64,000 bases of DNA from Sphingomonas oryzagri (GCF_029906645.1 NZ_JARYGZ010000001.1:2786084-2850083); one strand, 5' to 3'. Positions 53,658 through 63,342 are shown, counted from the first letter of the stretch. The notes: generated from the sequence alone by a model not told the origin. Numbers and translations: made by a program.

Positions 53658-55985
53658 TCAGTTGCGCAGCGGCTTGCCGGTGGTGAGCATATGCTCGATC
53701 CGGGCCTGCGTGCGGCTGTCCTTCATGCTTTCGAGGAACTTCGCCCGCTCGATCCTGAGCAGCTGGTCCTCGGTCACGGTGTCGAGCAAATCGGCCTCGC
53801 CGCCGGTCAGCACCTCGGCGAGACGATCGGCGACCACACCGTCATAGGCGGTGGCGATGCCCTTCTTCTGGAAGTCCCGCACCGCCATGTTGAGACCGGT
53901 GCGGCCAGAGGCCCCCGCCAGCTTGAACACCGGCGGCTCGGGCGGCGCGTAGCCGTCGACCAGCGACAGCGCCTTGGCCTTGGCGTCCGCCAGCAGGCGG
54001 TCGCGGTTCATGGTGATGCCGTCGCTCTCGCGCAGGAACATCTGCTCCTTGGCTTCCGCCGCCGACTTGGCGACGGTCGCGGTCGAGACCGTCTGGAACA
54101 CCTTGGCGAGCGGCGGCATCGGCCCCTTGGGCATCATCTTGGCCTTGGCGGCGCGATCGAGCATCTCGCCATTGCCGCCCCAGCCCGGCACGAGGCCGAC
54201 ACCGGTCTCGACCAGACCGATATAGGTTTCGGCATGGGCCTGGATCGCATCCGAGTTCAGGCAGATCTCGCACCCGCCGCCGAGCGCGAGGCCCGCCGGC
54301 GCCGCGACCACCGGGAAGGGCGCGTATTTCAGCGCCTTGAACGCCGCCTGGCCGCCCGCGATCAGCTTCTCGATCTCGCTCCACGCCGCGATGTTCACCG
54401 CGAACATGGCGAGGCCGAGATTGGCGCCGGCCGAGAAGTTACTGCCCTCGTTGTAGATCACCAGCGCCTTGAACTGCGCCTTCACGATCGGAATGGCGAG
54501 GTTGATCAGCTTGATCACCTCTTCATCCAGCGCGTTCATCTTGCCGGTGAACTCGATCGCGGCCACCCCGTCGCCGACGTCCCACAGCGCTGCCGAACCC
54601 GTCTTCGCGAGTGGCTCGGTGCGGAGCTTGATGTCCTCCAGCAGCTCCACGCCCTCGGCGCGCTTCACGTCGTGATAGGCGCCCTCGGCGGTCAGATACT
54701 GGCGCCTGCCGTTCTCGATCCGGTAGAAGGGCTTGTCGCCCGTCGCCTTGAGCAAAGCCGGCACCGGTTTGCCTTCGGCGGCCAGACGCTCGGCGAGCTT
54801 GCCCGGCCCGAGCTTGTCGATCAGTTCGAACGGCCCGAACTTCCAGTTGTAGCCGAGCTTCATCGCGTCATCGATCGCGACGATGTCGTCCGCCGCCTCG
54901 CCGACCAGCTTGGCCGCGTAGGAGAGGACAGGACCGAGAACCGCCCACGCATACTCGCCGACCTTGCCCGGCGCCGTCACCAGCGCCGCAAGGTCACGCT
55001 CGGCCTTGCCGGGAAGGGCGGCGGGCTTCTGCTCGGCGCGATATTCGCCGGAAACAAGGTCGAGCGACAGCTTGGTGCGCTTGCCGTCCTTGCCCTTCTC
55101 CAGCTTGTAGAAGCCGCCCTTGCCCTTGCGGCCGGTATAGCCCTCGGCGATCATCTTCTCGACCAGCGGCATCGGCCGGATCGTGTCGAAATAGGGATCG
55201 CCCTTGGGCAGCGTGTCGCCGAGGCTCTTCGAAAGAAGCGGCATCAGGTCGACGCCCACGAGATCGATCAGCCCGAAGATGCCCGTCTTGGGCACGCCCA
55301 TCGGGCGGCCGCCGATCTGGTCGGCCTCCTCGACGGTGACACCGAGGTCCATCGCGGCGTTGACCGCGATCGCCAGCCAGTAGGTGCCGAGACGATTGGC
55401 AATGAAGCCCGGCGTATCGTGCGTGTGGATCACGCGCTTGCCCATCGCGCGATCCGCGAAGGCCTCGACCTTGGCGACAAGCGCCGGATCGGTTTCCGGG
55501 CCGGCCACAATCTCCAGCAGCCGCATGTAGCGCGGCGGGTTGAAGAAGTGGGTGATCAGGAAGTCGCGCTTGAACTGGTCCGTCCGACCCTCGACCAGAT
55601 GGCCTAGCGGGATGGTCGAGGTGTTGGAGGAGATCGCCGCACCCGGCTTCTTCACCTTCTCCAGCTTCTCATAAAGCGACTGCTTGATGTCGAGCCGCTC
55701 GACGATCGCCTCGACGATCCAGTCGCATTCGCCGGCCTTGTCGAGATCGTCGTCGATATTGCCGGTCTCGACCAGCTTCGCGGCGCGCTTCGACATGAAG
55801 GGCGCCGGATCGGTCTTGAGCATCTTGGCCACCGCGCCCTTGGCGATGGCGTCGCGGTCACTGCCCTCCTTGGGCACGATATCGAGCAGGAGCACGGGGA
55901 CGCCCGCATTGGCGACCTGTGCGGCGATCCCTGCGCCCATCGTGCCGGAGCCGATGACGCAGACCTTCTTGATCTCCCCCACCAT
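53658..55985 (-). CDS. Bifunctional 3-hydroxyacyl-CoA dehydrogenase / enoyl-CoA hydratase (FadN-like)
   Basis: The 775-residue enzyme hydrates enoyl-CoA and oxidises 3-hydroxyacyl-CoA. The N-terminal dehydrogenase has the NAD loop VIGSGTMGAGIAAQVANAG (about residues 8-26) and a THFFNPPRYMRLLEIV active-site segment. The C-terminal hydratase (about 490-700) has FSAGANLGLAMF and a LALGGGCEICLNSDAIQAHAET oxyanion-hole block. The order dehydrogenase-then-hydratase matches FadN rather than FadB/FadJ. It sits one base from the thiolase (TAATG). The start is the ATG at 55985, at the thiolase stop. Confidence 0.94.
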   Translation of the reverse strand: MVGEIKKVCVIGSGTMGAGIAAQVANAGVPVLLLDIVPKEGSDRDAIAKGAVAKMLKTDPAPFMSKRAAKLVETGNIDDDLDKAGECDWIVEAIVERLDIKQSLYEKLEKVKKPGAAISSNTSTIPLGHLVEGRTDQFKRDFLITHFFNPPRYMRLLEIVAGPETDPALVAKVEAFADRAMGKRVIHTHDTPGFIANRLGTYWLAIAVNAAMDLGVTVEEADQIGGRPMGVPKTGIFGLIDLVGVDLMPLLSKSLGDTLPKGDPYFDTIRPMPLVEKMIAEGYTGRKGKGGFYKLEKGKDGKRTKLSLDLVSGEYRAEQKPAALPGKAERDLAALVTAPGKVGEYAWAVLGPVLSYAAKLVGEAADDIVAIDDAMKLGYNWKFGPFELIDKLGPGKLAERLAAEGKPVPALLKATGDKPFYRIENGRRQYLTAEGAYHDVKRAEGVELLEDIKLRTEPLAKTGSAALWDVGDGVAAIEFTGKMNALDEEVIKLINLAIPIVKAQFKALVIYNEGSNFSAGANLGLAMFAVNIAAWSEIEKLIAGGQAAFKALKYAPFPVVAAPAGLALGGGCEICLNSDAIQAHAETYIGLVETGVGLVPGWGGNGEMLDRAAKAKMMPKGPMPPLAKVFQTVSTATVAKSAAEAKEQMFLRESDGITMNRDRLLADAKAKALSLVDGYAPPEPPVFKLAGASGRTGLNMAVRDFQKKGIATAYDGVVADRLAEVLTGGEADLLDTVTEDQLLRIERAKFLESMKDSRTQARIEHMLTTGKPLRN

Positions 55986-57121
55986 TATGCGCGCTCCAAC
56001 ACCGTGGCGATGCCCTGCCCGCCGCCGATGCACTGGGTGGCGAGCGCGTACTTGCCGCCCTCACGCTCCAGCAGCGCCGCCGCCTTGCCGACGATGCGCG
56101 CGCCGGTGGCGCCGAGCGGGTGGCCGATGGCGATCGCGCCGCCGTCGATGTTGATCGTCTCTTCCTTCAGGCCGAGATCGCGGATGCAGGCAATCGCCTG
56201 GCTGGCGAAAGCCTCGTTGATCTCCACCACGTCGAGCTGATCGGCGGTGATGCCGGCGCGCTCCAGCGCCTTCTTTGAGGCGCCGATCGGGCCAAGGCCC
56301 ATCGTCTCTGGCGCGCAGCCCATGATGCCGACCGCCTTGATCTTGGCGAGCACCTTGAGGCCGTGCTTGGCGGCGAACTCGGCCGAGGTGACCAGCACGG
56401 CGGACGCACCGTCGGTCAGCGGCGAGGAGGTGCCGGCGGTGACGGTGCCCTCCTTGTCGAAGGCGGGCTTGAGGCCGGCGAGGATTTCAGCCGTGGTATC
56501 GGCGCGGATGATGCCGTCCTCGGTGACATCGCCACCCTTGGTCTTGATCGGCACGATCTCGTCGACGAGCTTGCCGGCCGAGCGCGCGGCGGCGGCCTTC
56601 TGCTGGCTCTTCACGGCGAGCGCTTCCTGCTCGGCGCGCGGGATCTGATAGTCGCGGGCGACGTTCTCGGCCGTCTCGCCCATGCCCATATAGGCGCCGG
56701 GGCGCTTGGCGTAGAGCTCGGGGCTGGGCATCGGGTTGAAGCCACCCATCGGGATGCGGCTCATCGATTCGATGCCGGCTGCGATGAACGCCTCGCCCGC
56801 GCCGATCGCGATCTGGCCCATCGCATAGTGGATCGCGCTCATCGACGAACCGCAGAAGCGGTTGATCGTGACGCCGCCGACCTGCAGCGGCAGATCGGCA
56901 AGCAACCCGATGAGCCGTGCGACGTTCAGGCCCTGCTCCCCTTCCGGGAAGGCGCAGCCGAGCACGATGTCCTCGATCTCGGCCGGGTCGACCTTGGTAC
57001 GCTCCAGCAGCCCGCGAATCGTCTGGGCGGCCAGATCGTCGGGGCGGGTGCGGGCCAGCGCGCCCTTGTTCGCCAGAGTGAAGGGCGAGCGGGCGTAACC
57101 CGCGATCACGACGTCGGACAT
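55985..57121 (-). CDS. Acetyl-CoA acyltransferase (3-ketoacyl-CoA thiolase)
   Basis: The 378-residue thiolase splits 3-ketoacyl-CoA to acetyl-CoA and a shortened acyl-CoA. It has the nucleophilic Cys in TINRFCGSSMSAIHYAM (about residue 89), the GGAIAIGHPLGATGARI His motif and the C-terminal ATQCIGGGQGIATVLER Cys motif. Length is near that of FadA. It heads the thiolase-FadN operon, with a spacer of about 200 bp to the divergent DUF2147 gene. The first codons (MSDVVIAGYARSPF) match the family start. Confidence 0.95.
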   Translation of the reverse strand: MSDVVIAGYARSPFTLANKGALARTRPDDLAAQTIRGLLERTKVDPAEIEDIVLGCAFPEGEQGLNVARLIGLLADLPLQVGGVTINRFCGSSMSAIHYAMGQIAIGAGEAFIAAGIESMSRIPMGGFNPMPSPELYAKRPGAYMGMGETAENVARDYQIPRAEQEALAVKSQQKAAAARSAGKLVDEIVPIKTKGGDVTEDGIIRADTTAEILAGLKPAFDKEGTVTAGTSSPLTDGASAVLVTSAEFAAKHGLKVLAKIKAVGIMGCAPETMGLGPIGASKKALERAGITADQLDVVEINEAFASQAIACIRDLGLKEETINIDGGAIAIGHPLGATGARIVGKAAALLEREGGKYALATQCIGGGQGIATVLERA

Positions 57122-57321
57122 CCGAATCCTCTCCTGAATAACGGCGCCCTCGATATAGAGCGTCGCCGAGTTGCCTTAAAGGTGCGACGATTTCCCTATA
57201 CGTCAACCAATTTTTGCGTCACAAGATACGAGTCGCCTCGCCGTAGCGGCAGGCGGTGGCCCCATGCGCCGACAAGAGCGCAAGCCGGGTCGAGATGTTC
57301 CAGTCGAGGAGGAGAGGCCTC

Positions 57322-57723
57322 ATGTTGCCCATGCTTTTCGCGGCGTTCCTTGCCGCCCCGTCGGCCGATTCGGTGATCGGCACCTGGCATTCGCCGACCA
57401 AGAACGGCATCATCAGCATCCAGAAATGCGGCAGCTCGATCTGCGGCACGCTGGAAAGCGGCGACGACATCAAGGCCAACCCGGCCGCCAAGGACGTCAA
57501 CAACAAGGACGCCAGCCTGCGCGGCCGCCAGCTCAAGGGCATCCAGATGCTCAGCGGCTTCAGCTGGGACGACGGCGCCTGGACCGGCGGCAAGGTCTAC
57601 AATCCCAATGACGGCGGCACCTACAGCGGCAAGATCACGCCGGTGGACGCCAATTCGCTCAAGCTGCGCGGCTGCATCATCTGGCCCGCCTGCAAGACCG
57701 ATACGTGGACCCGCGTGAAGTAA
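57322..57723 (+). CDS. DUF2147 exported protein
   Basis: The 133-residue product has a short signal peptide (MLPMLFAAFLAAPSAD) and a DUF2147 domain with VIGTWHSPTKNGIISIQKCGSSICGTL, GRQLKGIQMLSGFSWDDGAW, a YSGKITPVDANSLKLRGC run and IIWPACKTDTW. Two Cys pairs suggest disulfides in the periplasm. The family has a lipocalin-like fold and no firm role. The ATG at 57322 has AGGAGGAG seven bases upstream, which is better than the 57256 frame start. It lies between the divergent thiolase and fadL and is separated from fadL by about 95 bp. Confidence 0.85.
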   Translation: MLPMLFAAFLAAPSADSVIGTWHSPTKNGIISIQKCGSSICGTLESGDDIKANPAAKDVNNKDASLRGRQLKGIQMLSGFSWDDGAWTGGKVYNPNDGGTYSGKITPVDANSLKLRGCIIWPACKTDTWTRVK

Positions 57724-57818
57724 TCGCCACCCAGGTGCCCCGCGAGGGACCCGTCATCGCTGACCTGCGTTAGCGCGGAGCCGGCCCGTAGACCGGAACA
57801 AGGGATTAGGGAGAGAAC

Positions 57819-59348
57819 ATGACAATCAAAAAGACCGCGCTCCTCGCCTCCGCCGCGCTGGCGGCGGCGACGGGCCTGGCGGCCCAGGCGAACGCCGCCG
57901 CCTTCTACCTGCAGGAGCAGTCCACCAAGGCCGTCGGCCGCGCCTTCTCTGGCGAAGTGTCCGAACAGGGCGCCCAGCAGCAATGGTGGAACCCCGCCGC
58001 GATCGGCGGCATCTCCGGCTTCCAGAACTATGTCGGCCTGAGCTTCATCGATCCGACGGCGGATGCCACCAACATCAACTCGCGCGTCGTGCGGCCGGGC
58101 CTTCCGCTCGGCGCCGCGGTTCCGGGCCTGCCCAACCTCAACGCGCTGCCCGGCGTGCCGCCGCTGCCGATCTCGCTCAGCTATCCGAACATCGCGTCGA
58201 GCACCGATCCGGTGGGCGGCAACCAGAACGTCCACAACATGGTGAACAAGGGCTATCTGCCCAATGGCGGCTTCGCCATCCCGCTGCCGAAGGGCTTCGC
58301 CTTCGGCTTCACCATGACCTCGCCGTACAGCTTCACCACCAATTACGGGGCGAACGACTGGACGCGCTATTCGGCGGACAAGTCGCGTCTGCGCACCTTC
58401 GACTTCCAGCCGGCGCTCGCCTGGCACCATGGCGGCCTCAGCATCGGTGCGGCGCCCAACATCGAATATGTCCGCGCGACGCTCTCCAACTACCTGCCCG
58501 ACCCGCTGACCAACATCCAGGGCGCGCTCACCCAGTCACTCCAGCAGCAGCTGGCAGTGCTCGGGCCGCTCGGCGCCACGCTGGCGCAGCAGATCGGCGC
58601 GGGCGTCGGCGGCCCGCTCTCGGCCGCGCTCAACACGCCGGACGGGCACCAGTATCTGAAGGGATCGGGCTGGGACGTCGGCTATTCGTTCGGCTTCCAG
58701 TATCACAACGACAAGGTCGATCTCGGCGTCAGCTACAAGTCGGCGATCAAGCACCACCTGAAGGGTCACCTGATCGTGGACGGCCTTTCCGGCCTGCTCG
58801 CCACGCAGGGTGCCAACCAGCGCGTCGACGGTGCGCGGGCGAGCTTCACGACGCCGTGGCAGGTCAACGTCGGTATGCGTTACCACGTCACGCCGCAGCT
58901 GACGCTCAACACCCAGGTGACGCGCTACGGCTGGAGCAAGTTCAACGCGATCAATCTCTATAATCTGGGTGACAACCCCGATCAGTCGGTCACCGAGAAT
59001 TACAAGAACAGCTGGGCCTATGCCGTCGGCTTCGATTACAAGGTGAGCAAGCAGTTCACCTGGCGCGGCGGCGTGCAGCGTGATCGTACGCCGATTCAGG
59101 ATGGCTTCCGCGATCCGCGCGTGCCCGACGGCAACCGCTGGAACTTCGCGACCGGCGGCTCCTTCGAGATGAACAACCACATGGGTCTCGACGCGGCGTT
59201 CAGCTACGACAAGATCCAGAACGCGCGGATCAGCGACACCACCTACGCCTATGTCGGCACGCCGGTGCAGACCGCGATCATCAGCGATGGCGAGTTGCAC
59301 AACGCCCACGCGCTGGTCTTCTCGCTCGGCGGGCACGTGGCCTTCTGA
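57819..59348 (+). CDS. FadL-family outer-membrane long-chain fatty acid transporter
   Basis: The 509-residue protein has a signal peptide (MTIKKTALLASAALAAATGLAAQANA) and an OmpP1/FadL barrel. AAFYLQEQSTKAVGRAFSGEVSE is the N-terminal hatch, NPAAIGGISGFQNYVGLSFI is the conserved NPA motif, and barrel strands continue to the final FSLGGHVAF with a terminal Phe. It moves long-chain fatty acids or other hydrophobic compounds across the outer membrane. Overlap with the downstream FadD-like gene (TGATG) supports a fatty-acid role. It is 95 bp after DUF2147. Confidence 0.94.
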   Translation: MTIKKTALLASAALAAATGLAAQANAAAFYLQEQSTKAVGRAFSGEVSEQGAQQQWWNPAAIGGISGFQNYVGLSFIDPTADATNINSRVVRPGLPLGAAVPGLPNLNALPGVPPLPISLSYPNIASSTDPVGGNQNVHNMVNKGYLPNGGFAIPLPKGFAFGFTMTSPYSFTTNYGANDWTRYSADKSRLRTFDFQPALAWHHGGLSIGAAPNIEYVRATLSNYLPDPLTNIQGALTQSLQQQLAVLGPLGATLAQQIGAGVGGPLSAALNTPDGHQYLKGSGWDVGYSFGFQYHNDKVDLGVSYKSAIKHHLKGHLIVDGLSGLLATQGANQRVDGARASFTTPWQVNVGMRYHVTPQLTLNTQVTRYGWSKFNAINLYNLGDNPDQSVTENYKNSWAYAVGFDYKVSKQFTWRGGVQRDRTPIQDGFRDPRVPDGNRWNFATGGSFEMNNHMGLDAAFSYDKIQNARISDTTYAYVGTPVQTAIISDGELHNAHALVFSLGGHVAF

Positions 59349-61045
59349 TGAGCGACCCGGCCCTCGCCTCCAACGATCGGCCGGCTTCGGCGGGGAATGG
59401 CTCCGGCCATTCCCCGTCCTTCGCGCCGCGCCTGCTGACCGACCTGCTCGACCACGCCGTGGCCACCTGGCCGGAGCGCGTGGCGATCGATTTCATGGGT
59501 CGCCGCTGGACCTATGCCGAGCTTGGCTCGCTGGTCGATCATGCGGCGCGCGGACTGCAGGACCTGGGCGTGAAGCCCGGCGACCGCGTCGGCCTGTGCC
59601 TGCCCAACACGCCGTATTACGTCGCGCTCTACTTCGCGACCTTCCGGGTCGGCGGCATCGTCGTCAACCTGAACCCGCTCTATGTCGAGCGCGAGCTGTG
59701 CCACCTGATCGAGGATTCGGGCTGCCAGGTAGTCGCCACCTGCGACATCACCTCGATCCACGACAAGGTGACCAAGGTCGCCGAGCAGCTGAACCTGCGC
59801 AAGCTGATCGTCTGCCCGATCTCCGGCGCGCTGCCGACCTTCAAGGCGATCGGCTACCGCATCTTCAAGCGCGGCGAGATCGCGCACGTGCCCCATGATG
59901 CGCTGCACGTGCAGTTCCACGCGCTCGTCGCGTCCGACCGGAAGCCCGATCCCGTCTCGGTGAAGACCGACGACGTCGCCGTTCTCCAATATACCGGCGG
60001 CACCACCGGCGAGCCGAAGGCCGCGATGCTGACGCACGCCAACCTCACCGCCAATTGCGCTCAGATGAGCGTGTTCGTCGCAGGCCAGATGGACCCGAAC
60101 GAGCAGCAGCGCATCCTGGGCGTGCTGCCGCTGTTCCACGTCTTCGCGCTGACCAGCATCCTCAACTACGGAATCGACAACGGTGCCGAACTGGTGCTGC
60201 TGCCCCGTTTCGAGCTGAAGCAGGCGGTCGACACGGTGGCGCGCGCCAGGTGCACGACCTTCTACGGCGTGCCGACCATCTACGGCGCGCTCAACAACCT
60301 GCCCGAGAAGGAGCTGGCCAAGCTCGCCTCGATCAAATGGTCGGTTTCGGGCGGCGCGCCGCTGCCGTTCGAGACGCGCCAGCGCTACGAGCAGCGCATG
60401 GGCACGCCGCTGGTCGAGGGCTACGGCCTGTCCGAAGCCTCGCCGATCATCACCTGCAACCCGCTCGACGCGCCGCCGCGCGACAACAGCGCCGGCCCCG
60501 CCTTCCCCGGCACGGTGATCGAAATCCGCGATCTGGACGATCCCACCAGGATCCTGCCGCAAGGCGAGAAGGGCGAGATCTGCGCGCGCGGGCCGCAGGT
60601 GATGAAAGGCTATTGGAACCGCCCGGACGCGACCGCCGAGGTCTTCGTCGATGGCGCGCTGCGCACCGGCGACGTCGGCTATCTCGACGAGGACGGCTAC
60701 CTCTTCATCGTCGACCGGATGAAGGACCTGATCATCGCCAGCGGATACAACATCTATCCGCGCACGATCGAGGAGGCGCTCTACGAGCATCCCGCGATCG
60801 CCGAAGCGGTGTGTATCGCGGTGGACGACGCCTATCGGGGGCAGGCCCCCAAGGCCTTCGTGACGCTCAAGGCCGGCCAGTCGGCGACCGTCGACGAGCT
60901 GTGCGAGTTCCTGAAGGACAAGCTCAACAAGCTCGAAATGCCCAAGGCGATCGAAATCCGCGACGAGCTGCCGAAAACGCTGATCGGCAAACTTTCCAAA
61001 AAGGAGCTGGTCGCCGAAGAAAAGGCGAAGGCGGGCCGGAATTGA
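59348..61045 (+). CDS. fadD: Long-chain acyl-CoA synthetase (FadD-like)
   Basis: The 565-residue adenylate-forming enzyme activates fatty acids to acyl-CoA. It has the AMP-binding motif YTGGTTGEPKAAMLTH (about residues 215-230), GYGLSEASPIITCNP, YLDEDGYLFIVDRMKDLI and the C-terminal GKLSKKELV with the catalytic Lys. The length matches FadD. The ATG overlaps the fadL stop by one base, so uptake and activation are translationally linked. Followed 33 bp later by the MerR regulator gene. Chain-length range is not readable from the sequence. Confidence 0.95.
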   Translation: MSDPALASNDRPASAGNGSGHSPSFAPRLLTDLLDHAVATWPERVAIDFMGRRWTYAELGSLVDHAARGLQDLGVKPGDRVGLCLPNTPYYVALYFATFRVGGIVVNLNPLYVERELCHLIEDSGCQVVATCDITSIHDKVTKVAEQLNLRKLIVCPISGALPTFKAIGYRIFKRGEIAHVPHDALHVQFHALVASDRKPDPVSVKTDDVAVLQYTGGTTGEPKAAMLTHANLTANCAQMSVFVAGQMDPNEQQRILGVLPLFHVFALTSILNYGIDNGAELVLLPRFELKQAVDTVARARCTTFYGVPTIYGALNNLPEKELAKLASIKWSVSGGAPLPFETRQRYEQRMGTPLVEGYGLSEASPIITCNPLDAPPRDNSAGPAFPGTVIEIRDLDDPTRILPQGEKGEICARGPQVMKGYWNRPDATAEVFVDGALRTGDVGYLDEDGYLFIVDRMKDLIIASGYNIYPRTIEEALYEHPAIAEAVCIAVDDAYRGQAPKAFVTLKAGQSATVDELCEFLKDKLNKLEMPKAIEIRDELPKTLIGKLSKKELVAEEKAKAGRN

Positions 61046-61078
61046 CGGGTCGGGGCTGACAGGACTGCGAGGGGTGGG

Positions 61079-61480
61079 GTGAGTGGTGTGACCAGAGATG
61101 GGGATGAGCTGCACGGCATCCAGAAGGTGTCGGCGGATCTGGGGGTGACTCCGCGCACGCTCAGATTCTACGAGGACAAGGGGCTGATCGAGCCGAAGCG
61201 GGTCGGCACCACGCGCATCTACACGAAGCGCGAGGTCGGCCGGATGCAGCTGATCCTGCGCGGCAAGCGGCTGGGCTTCTCGCTCAAGCTGATCAAGCAG
61301 TTCCTCGATCTCTACGATGCCGATCCGCAGCATGTGGAGCAGATGAGCGCGCTGGCCGTGGTCGCCAGCCAGCGCGCTGACGAACTGGAACAGCAGCGCC
61401 ACGCGCTCGACCTGACCATCGCCGAATTGCGCCAGATCGAACGCGAGGCGCTGGAAAAGGTCGCGGCGGCAAAGGGATAA
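61079..61480 (+). CDS. MerR-family transcriptional regulator
   Basis: The 133-residue protein has the N-terminal MerR winged helix (KVSADLGVTPRTLRFYEDKGLIEPKRVGTTRIYTKREV, about residues 16-53) and a C-terminal dimerising coiled coil (LEQQRHALDLTIAELRQIEREAL). The effector part is short, without metal-binding Cys residues, so an acyl-CoA or other small ligand is more likely. The start is GTG at 61079, with GAGGGG upstream. Close spacing after fadD suggests it controls the fatty-acid genes here. Candidate targets are the half-sites near 53.6 and 57.2 kb. None is proven. Confidence 0.9.
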   Translation: MSGVTRDGDELHGIQKVSADLGVTPRTLRFYEDKGLIEPKRVGTTRIYTKREVGRMQLILRGKRLGFSLKLIKQFLDLYDADPQHVEQMSALAVVASQRADELEQQRHALDLTIAELRQIEREALEKVAAAKG

Positions 61481-61557
61481 TATCCGCAAAAATCGGGAGG
61501 AATATCGGTGACAGGCCGGCCTCCCATGCTAAAGCCTCCCGCAACCGGGAGTCGCTC

Positions 61558-63306
61558 GTGTCGCTGCAAAAGGTCTTTCGCTTCGGGATCGCGCTGAGGC
61601 GCCGATTCCGGCAGAGCGAGGCGACCTTCATCCTGCTCTCCGTGGTGGTCGGCGCCGTCGGCGGCGGACTGGCAGTGCTGCTCGGCGCGGCCGCGCACCG
61701 GCTCCAGCGCTGGCTCTATCACCTCCCCGGCACGATGCGGCTGAGCGCGGCGCCGCATCTCGAAGCCTCCACCCTCATCGCGCTGCCGCTGGGCGGCGCG
61801 CTGCTCGGCCTGCTGATGCTGGCGCTCGATCGCTGGCGCCGGCGGACCCCGGTCGACGTCGTCGAGGCGAACGCGCTGCATGGCGGCGCCGTGCCCTTCC
61901 GCGACACGCTTTCGGTCACCGGGCAGACCTTCGTCTCCAACGGCTTCGGCGCCTCGGTGGGGCTGGAGGCGGCCTATGCGCAGATCGGCGGCGGCATCGC
62001 CTCGGTGCTGGGCAAGTGGCTGAGCCTGCGCCGCGGCGACATGCGCGTGCTGGTCGGCGCGGGCACGGGTGCTGCGATCGGCGCGGCGTTCGGCGCGCCG
62101 CTGACCGGCGCCTTCTACGCCTTCGAGATCGTCATCGGCGCCTACACGCCCGCCGCCATCGCCCCCGTCGCCGCCGCCGCCATCGCCGGCGTCGCCACCG
62201 CGCGGACGATGGGCGCCGTCCCCTATCTGATCACCGTCGATTCGACCGGCATCTCGCGCAATCTCGATTATCTCGCCTTCGTCGGCATCGGCATCGTCTG
62301 CGCGCTGACCGGCATCATCCTGATGCGCGCGGTGAGCCTGCTCGAACAGGGCGTACGCTGGACGAAGCTACCGCCGGCCGCGCGGCCCTTCGTCGGCGGG
62401 CTGCTGCTGATGCCGATCGCGCATATCAGCCCGCAGGCGCTGTCGGCGGGCCACGGCGCGCTCCACCTCGCACTGGCGGGCGACGCGCCGCTCAAGATCC
62501 TGTGCATCATCTTCGCGCTCAAGATGCTGGCGTCATGCATCTCGCTGGGCTTCGGCTTTCGCGGCGGCCTGTTCTTCGCGAGCCTGTTCCTCGGCGTGAT
62601 GGTCGGCCGTATCTATGGCGACGTGACCGAGCTGCTGCTGCCCGGCCAGCATCTCTGGGCGCAGGACGCGGCGCTCGTCGGCATGGCGGCGCTGGCGGTG
62701 TCGGTGGTCGGCGGGCCGATGACGATGAGCTTCCTGGTGCTGGAGGCGACGCGCGATTTCGCGCTGACCGGCATCGTGCTCACCGCCAGCCTCGTCGCCT
62801 CGGCGCTGGTGCGCGAGCTGTTCGGCTACAGCTTCTCGACCTGGCGGCTCCACCTGCGCGGCGAGGTGATCAAGTCGGCGCGCGACATCGGCTGGGTGCG
62901 CCAGCTCACCGCGGGGCGGATGATGCGCAAGGCGCCGGTCGCGGTGCCGGCCGACATCTCCATCGCCGAGTTCCGCCGCCGCAACCCGCTGGGATCGACC
63001 AGTCGCGTGATCCTGATCGACGAGGACGAGCATTATGCCGGCATGGTCCCGACCACCCGCGCCTATGCCGACGGCGTCGACCTCGACGACCCGGTCGATA
63101 CCCTGACTCGCCGCCCCGACGAGACGGTGACCCCCGACCGCAACATCGCCGAGGTGATGCAGGCGTTCGACCGCCTCGGCGTCGACGACCTCGCAGTGGT
63201 GGACGGCGACGGCGGCGTGCTGGGGTTGCTCACCGAAAGCCACGTGCGGAAACGCTATGCCGACGAGCTGGAGAAAGCGCAAAGGGAGCTGTTCGGGGAG
63301 AGTTGA
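61558..63306 (+). CDS. ClC-type chloride channel/antiporter with CBS domains and atypical motifs
   Basis: The 582-residue protein has the ClC membrane core (about 20-440) and two C-terminal CBS domains (MMRKAPVAVPADISIAEFRRR and TVTPDRNIAEVMQAFDRLGVDDLAV). ClC proteins move Cl- or related anions, either as channels or as H+ antiporters. The three ion-pathway motifs differ from the usual GSGIP, GREGP and GxFxP: here HGGAVPF, GLEAAYAQIG and GLFFASLF. The Glu of the second motif, the gate in EcClC, is kept. The start is GTG at 61558, with GGGAG upstream. Its position after the MerR gene is not functional evidence. Confidence 0.9.
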   Translation: MSLQKVFRFGIALRRRFRQSEATFILLSVVVGAVGGGLAVLLGAAAHRLQRWLYHLPGTMRLSAAPHLEASTLIALPLGGALLGLLMLALDRWRRRTPVDVVEANALHGGAVPFRDTLSVTGQTFVSNGFGASVGLEAAYAQIGGGIASVLGKWLSLRRGDMRVLVGAGTGAAIGAAFGAPLTGAFYAFEIVIGAYTPAAIAPVAAAAIAGVATARTMGAVPYLITVDSTGISRNLDYLAFVGIGIVCALTGIILMRAVSLLEQGVRWTKLPPAARPFVGGLLLMPIAHISPQALSAGHGALHLALAGDAPLKILCIIFALKMLASCISLGFGFRGGLFFASLFLGVMVGRIYGDVTELLLPGQHLWAQDAALVGMAALAVSVVGGPMTMSFLVLEATRDFALTGIVLTASLVASALVRELFGYSFSTWRLHLRGEVIKSARDIGWVRQLTAGRMMRKAPVAVPADISIAEFRRRNPLGSTSRVILIDEDEHYAGMVPTTRAYADGVDLDDPVDTLTRRPDETVTPDRNIAEVMQAFDRLGVDDLAVVDGDGGVLGLLTESHVRKRYADELEKAQRELFGES

Positions 63307-63342
63307 GGACAATTTTGCGGGACGGAGCGCCGTCTTCTCATT

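Noticed and set aside
53691-55607. Plus-strand frame of 638 codons opposite the FadN-like gene
   Set aside because: It is antisense to a gene with clear NAD-binding and oxyanion-hole motifs. No family match is visible.
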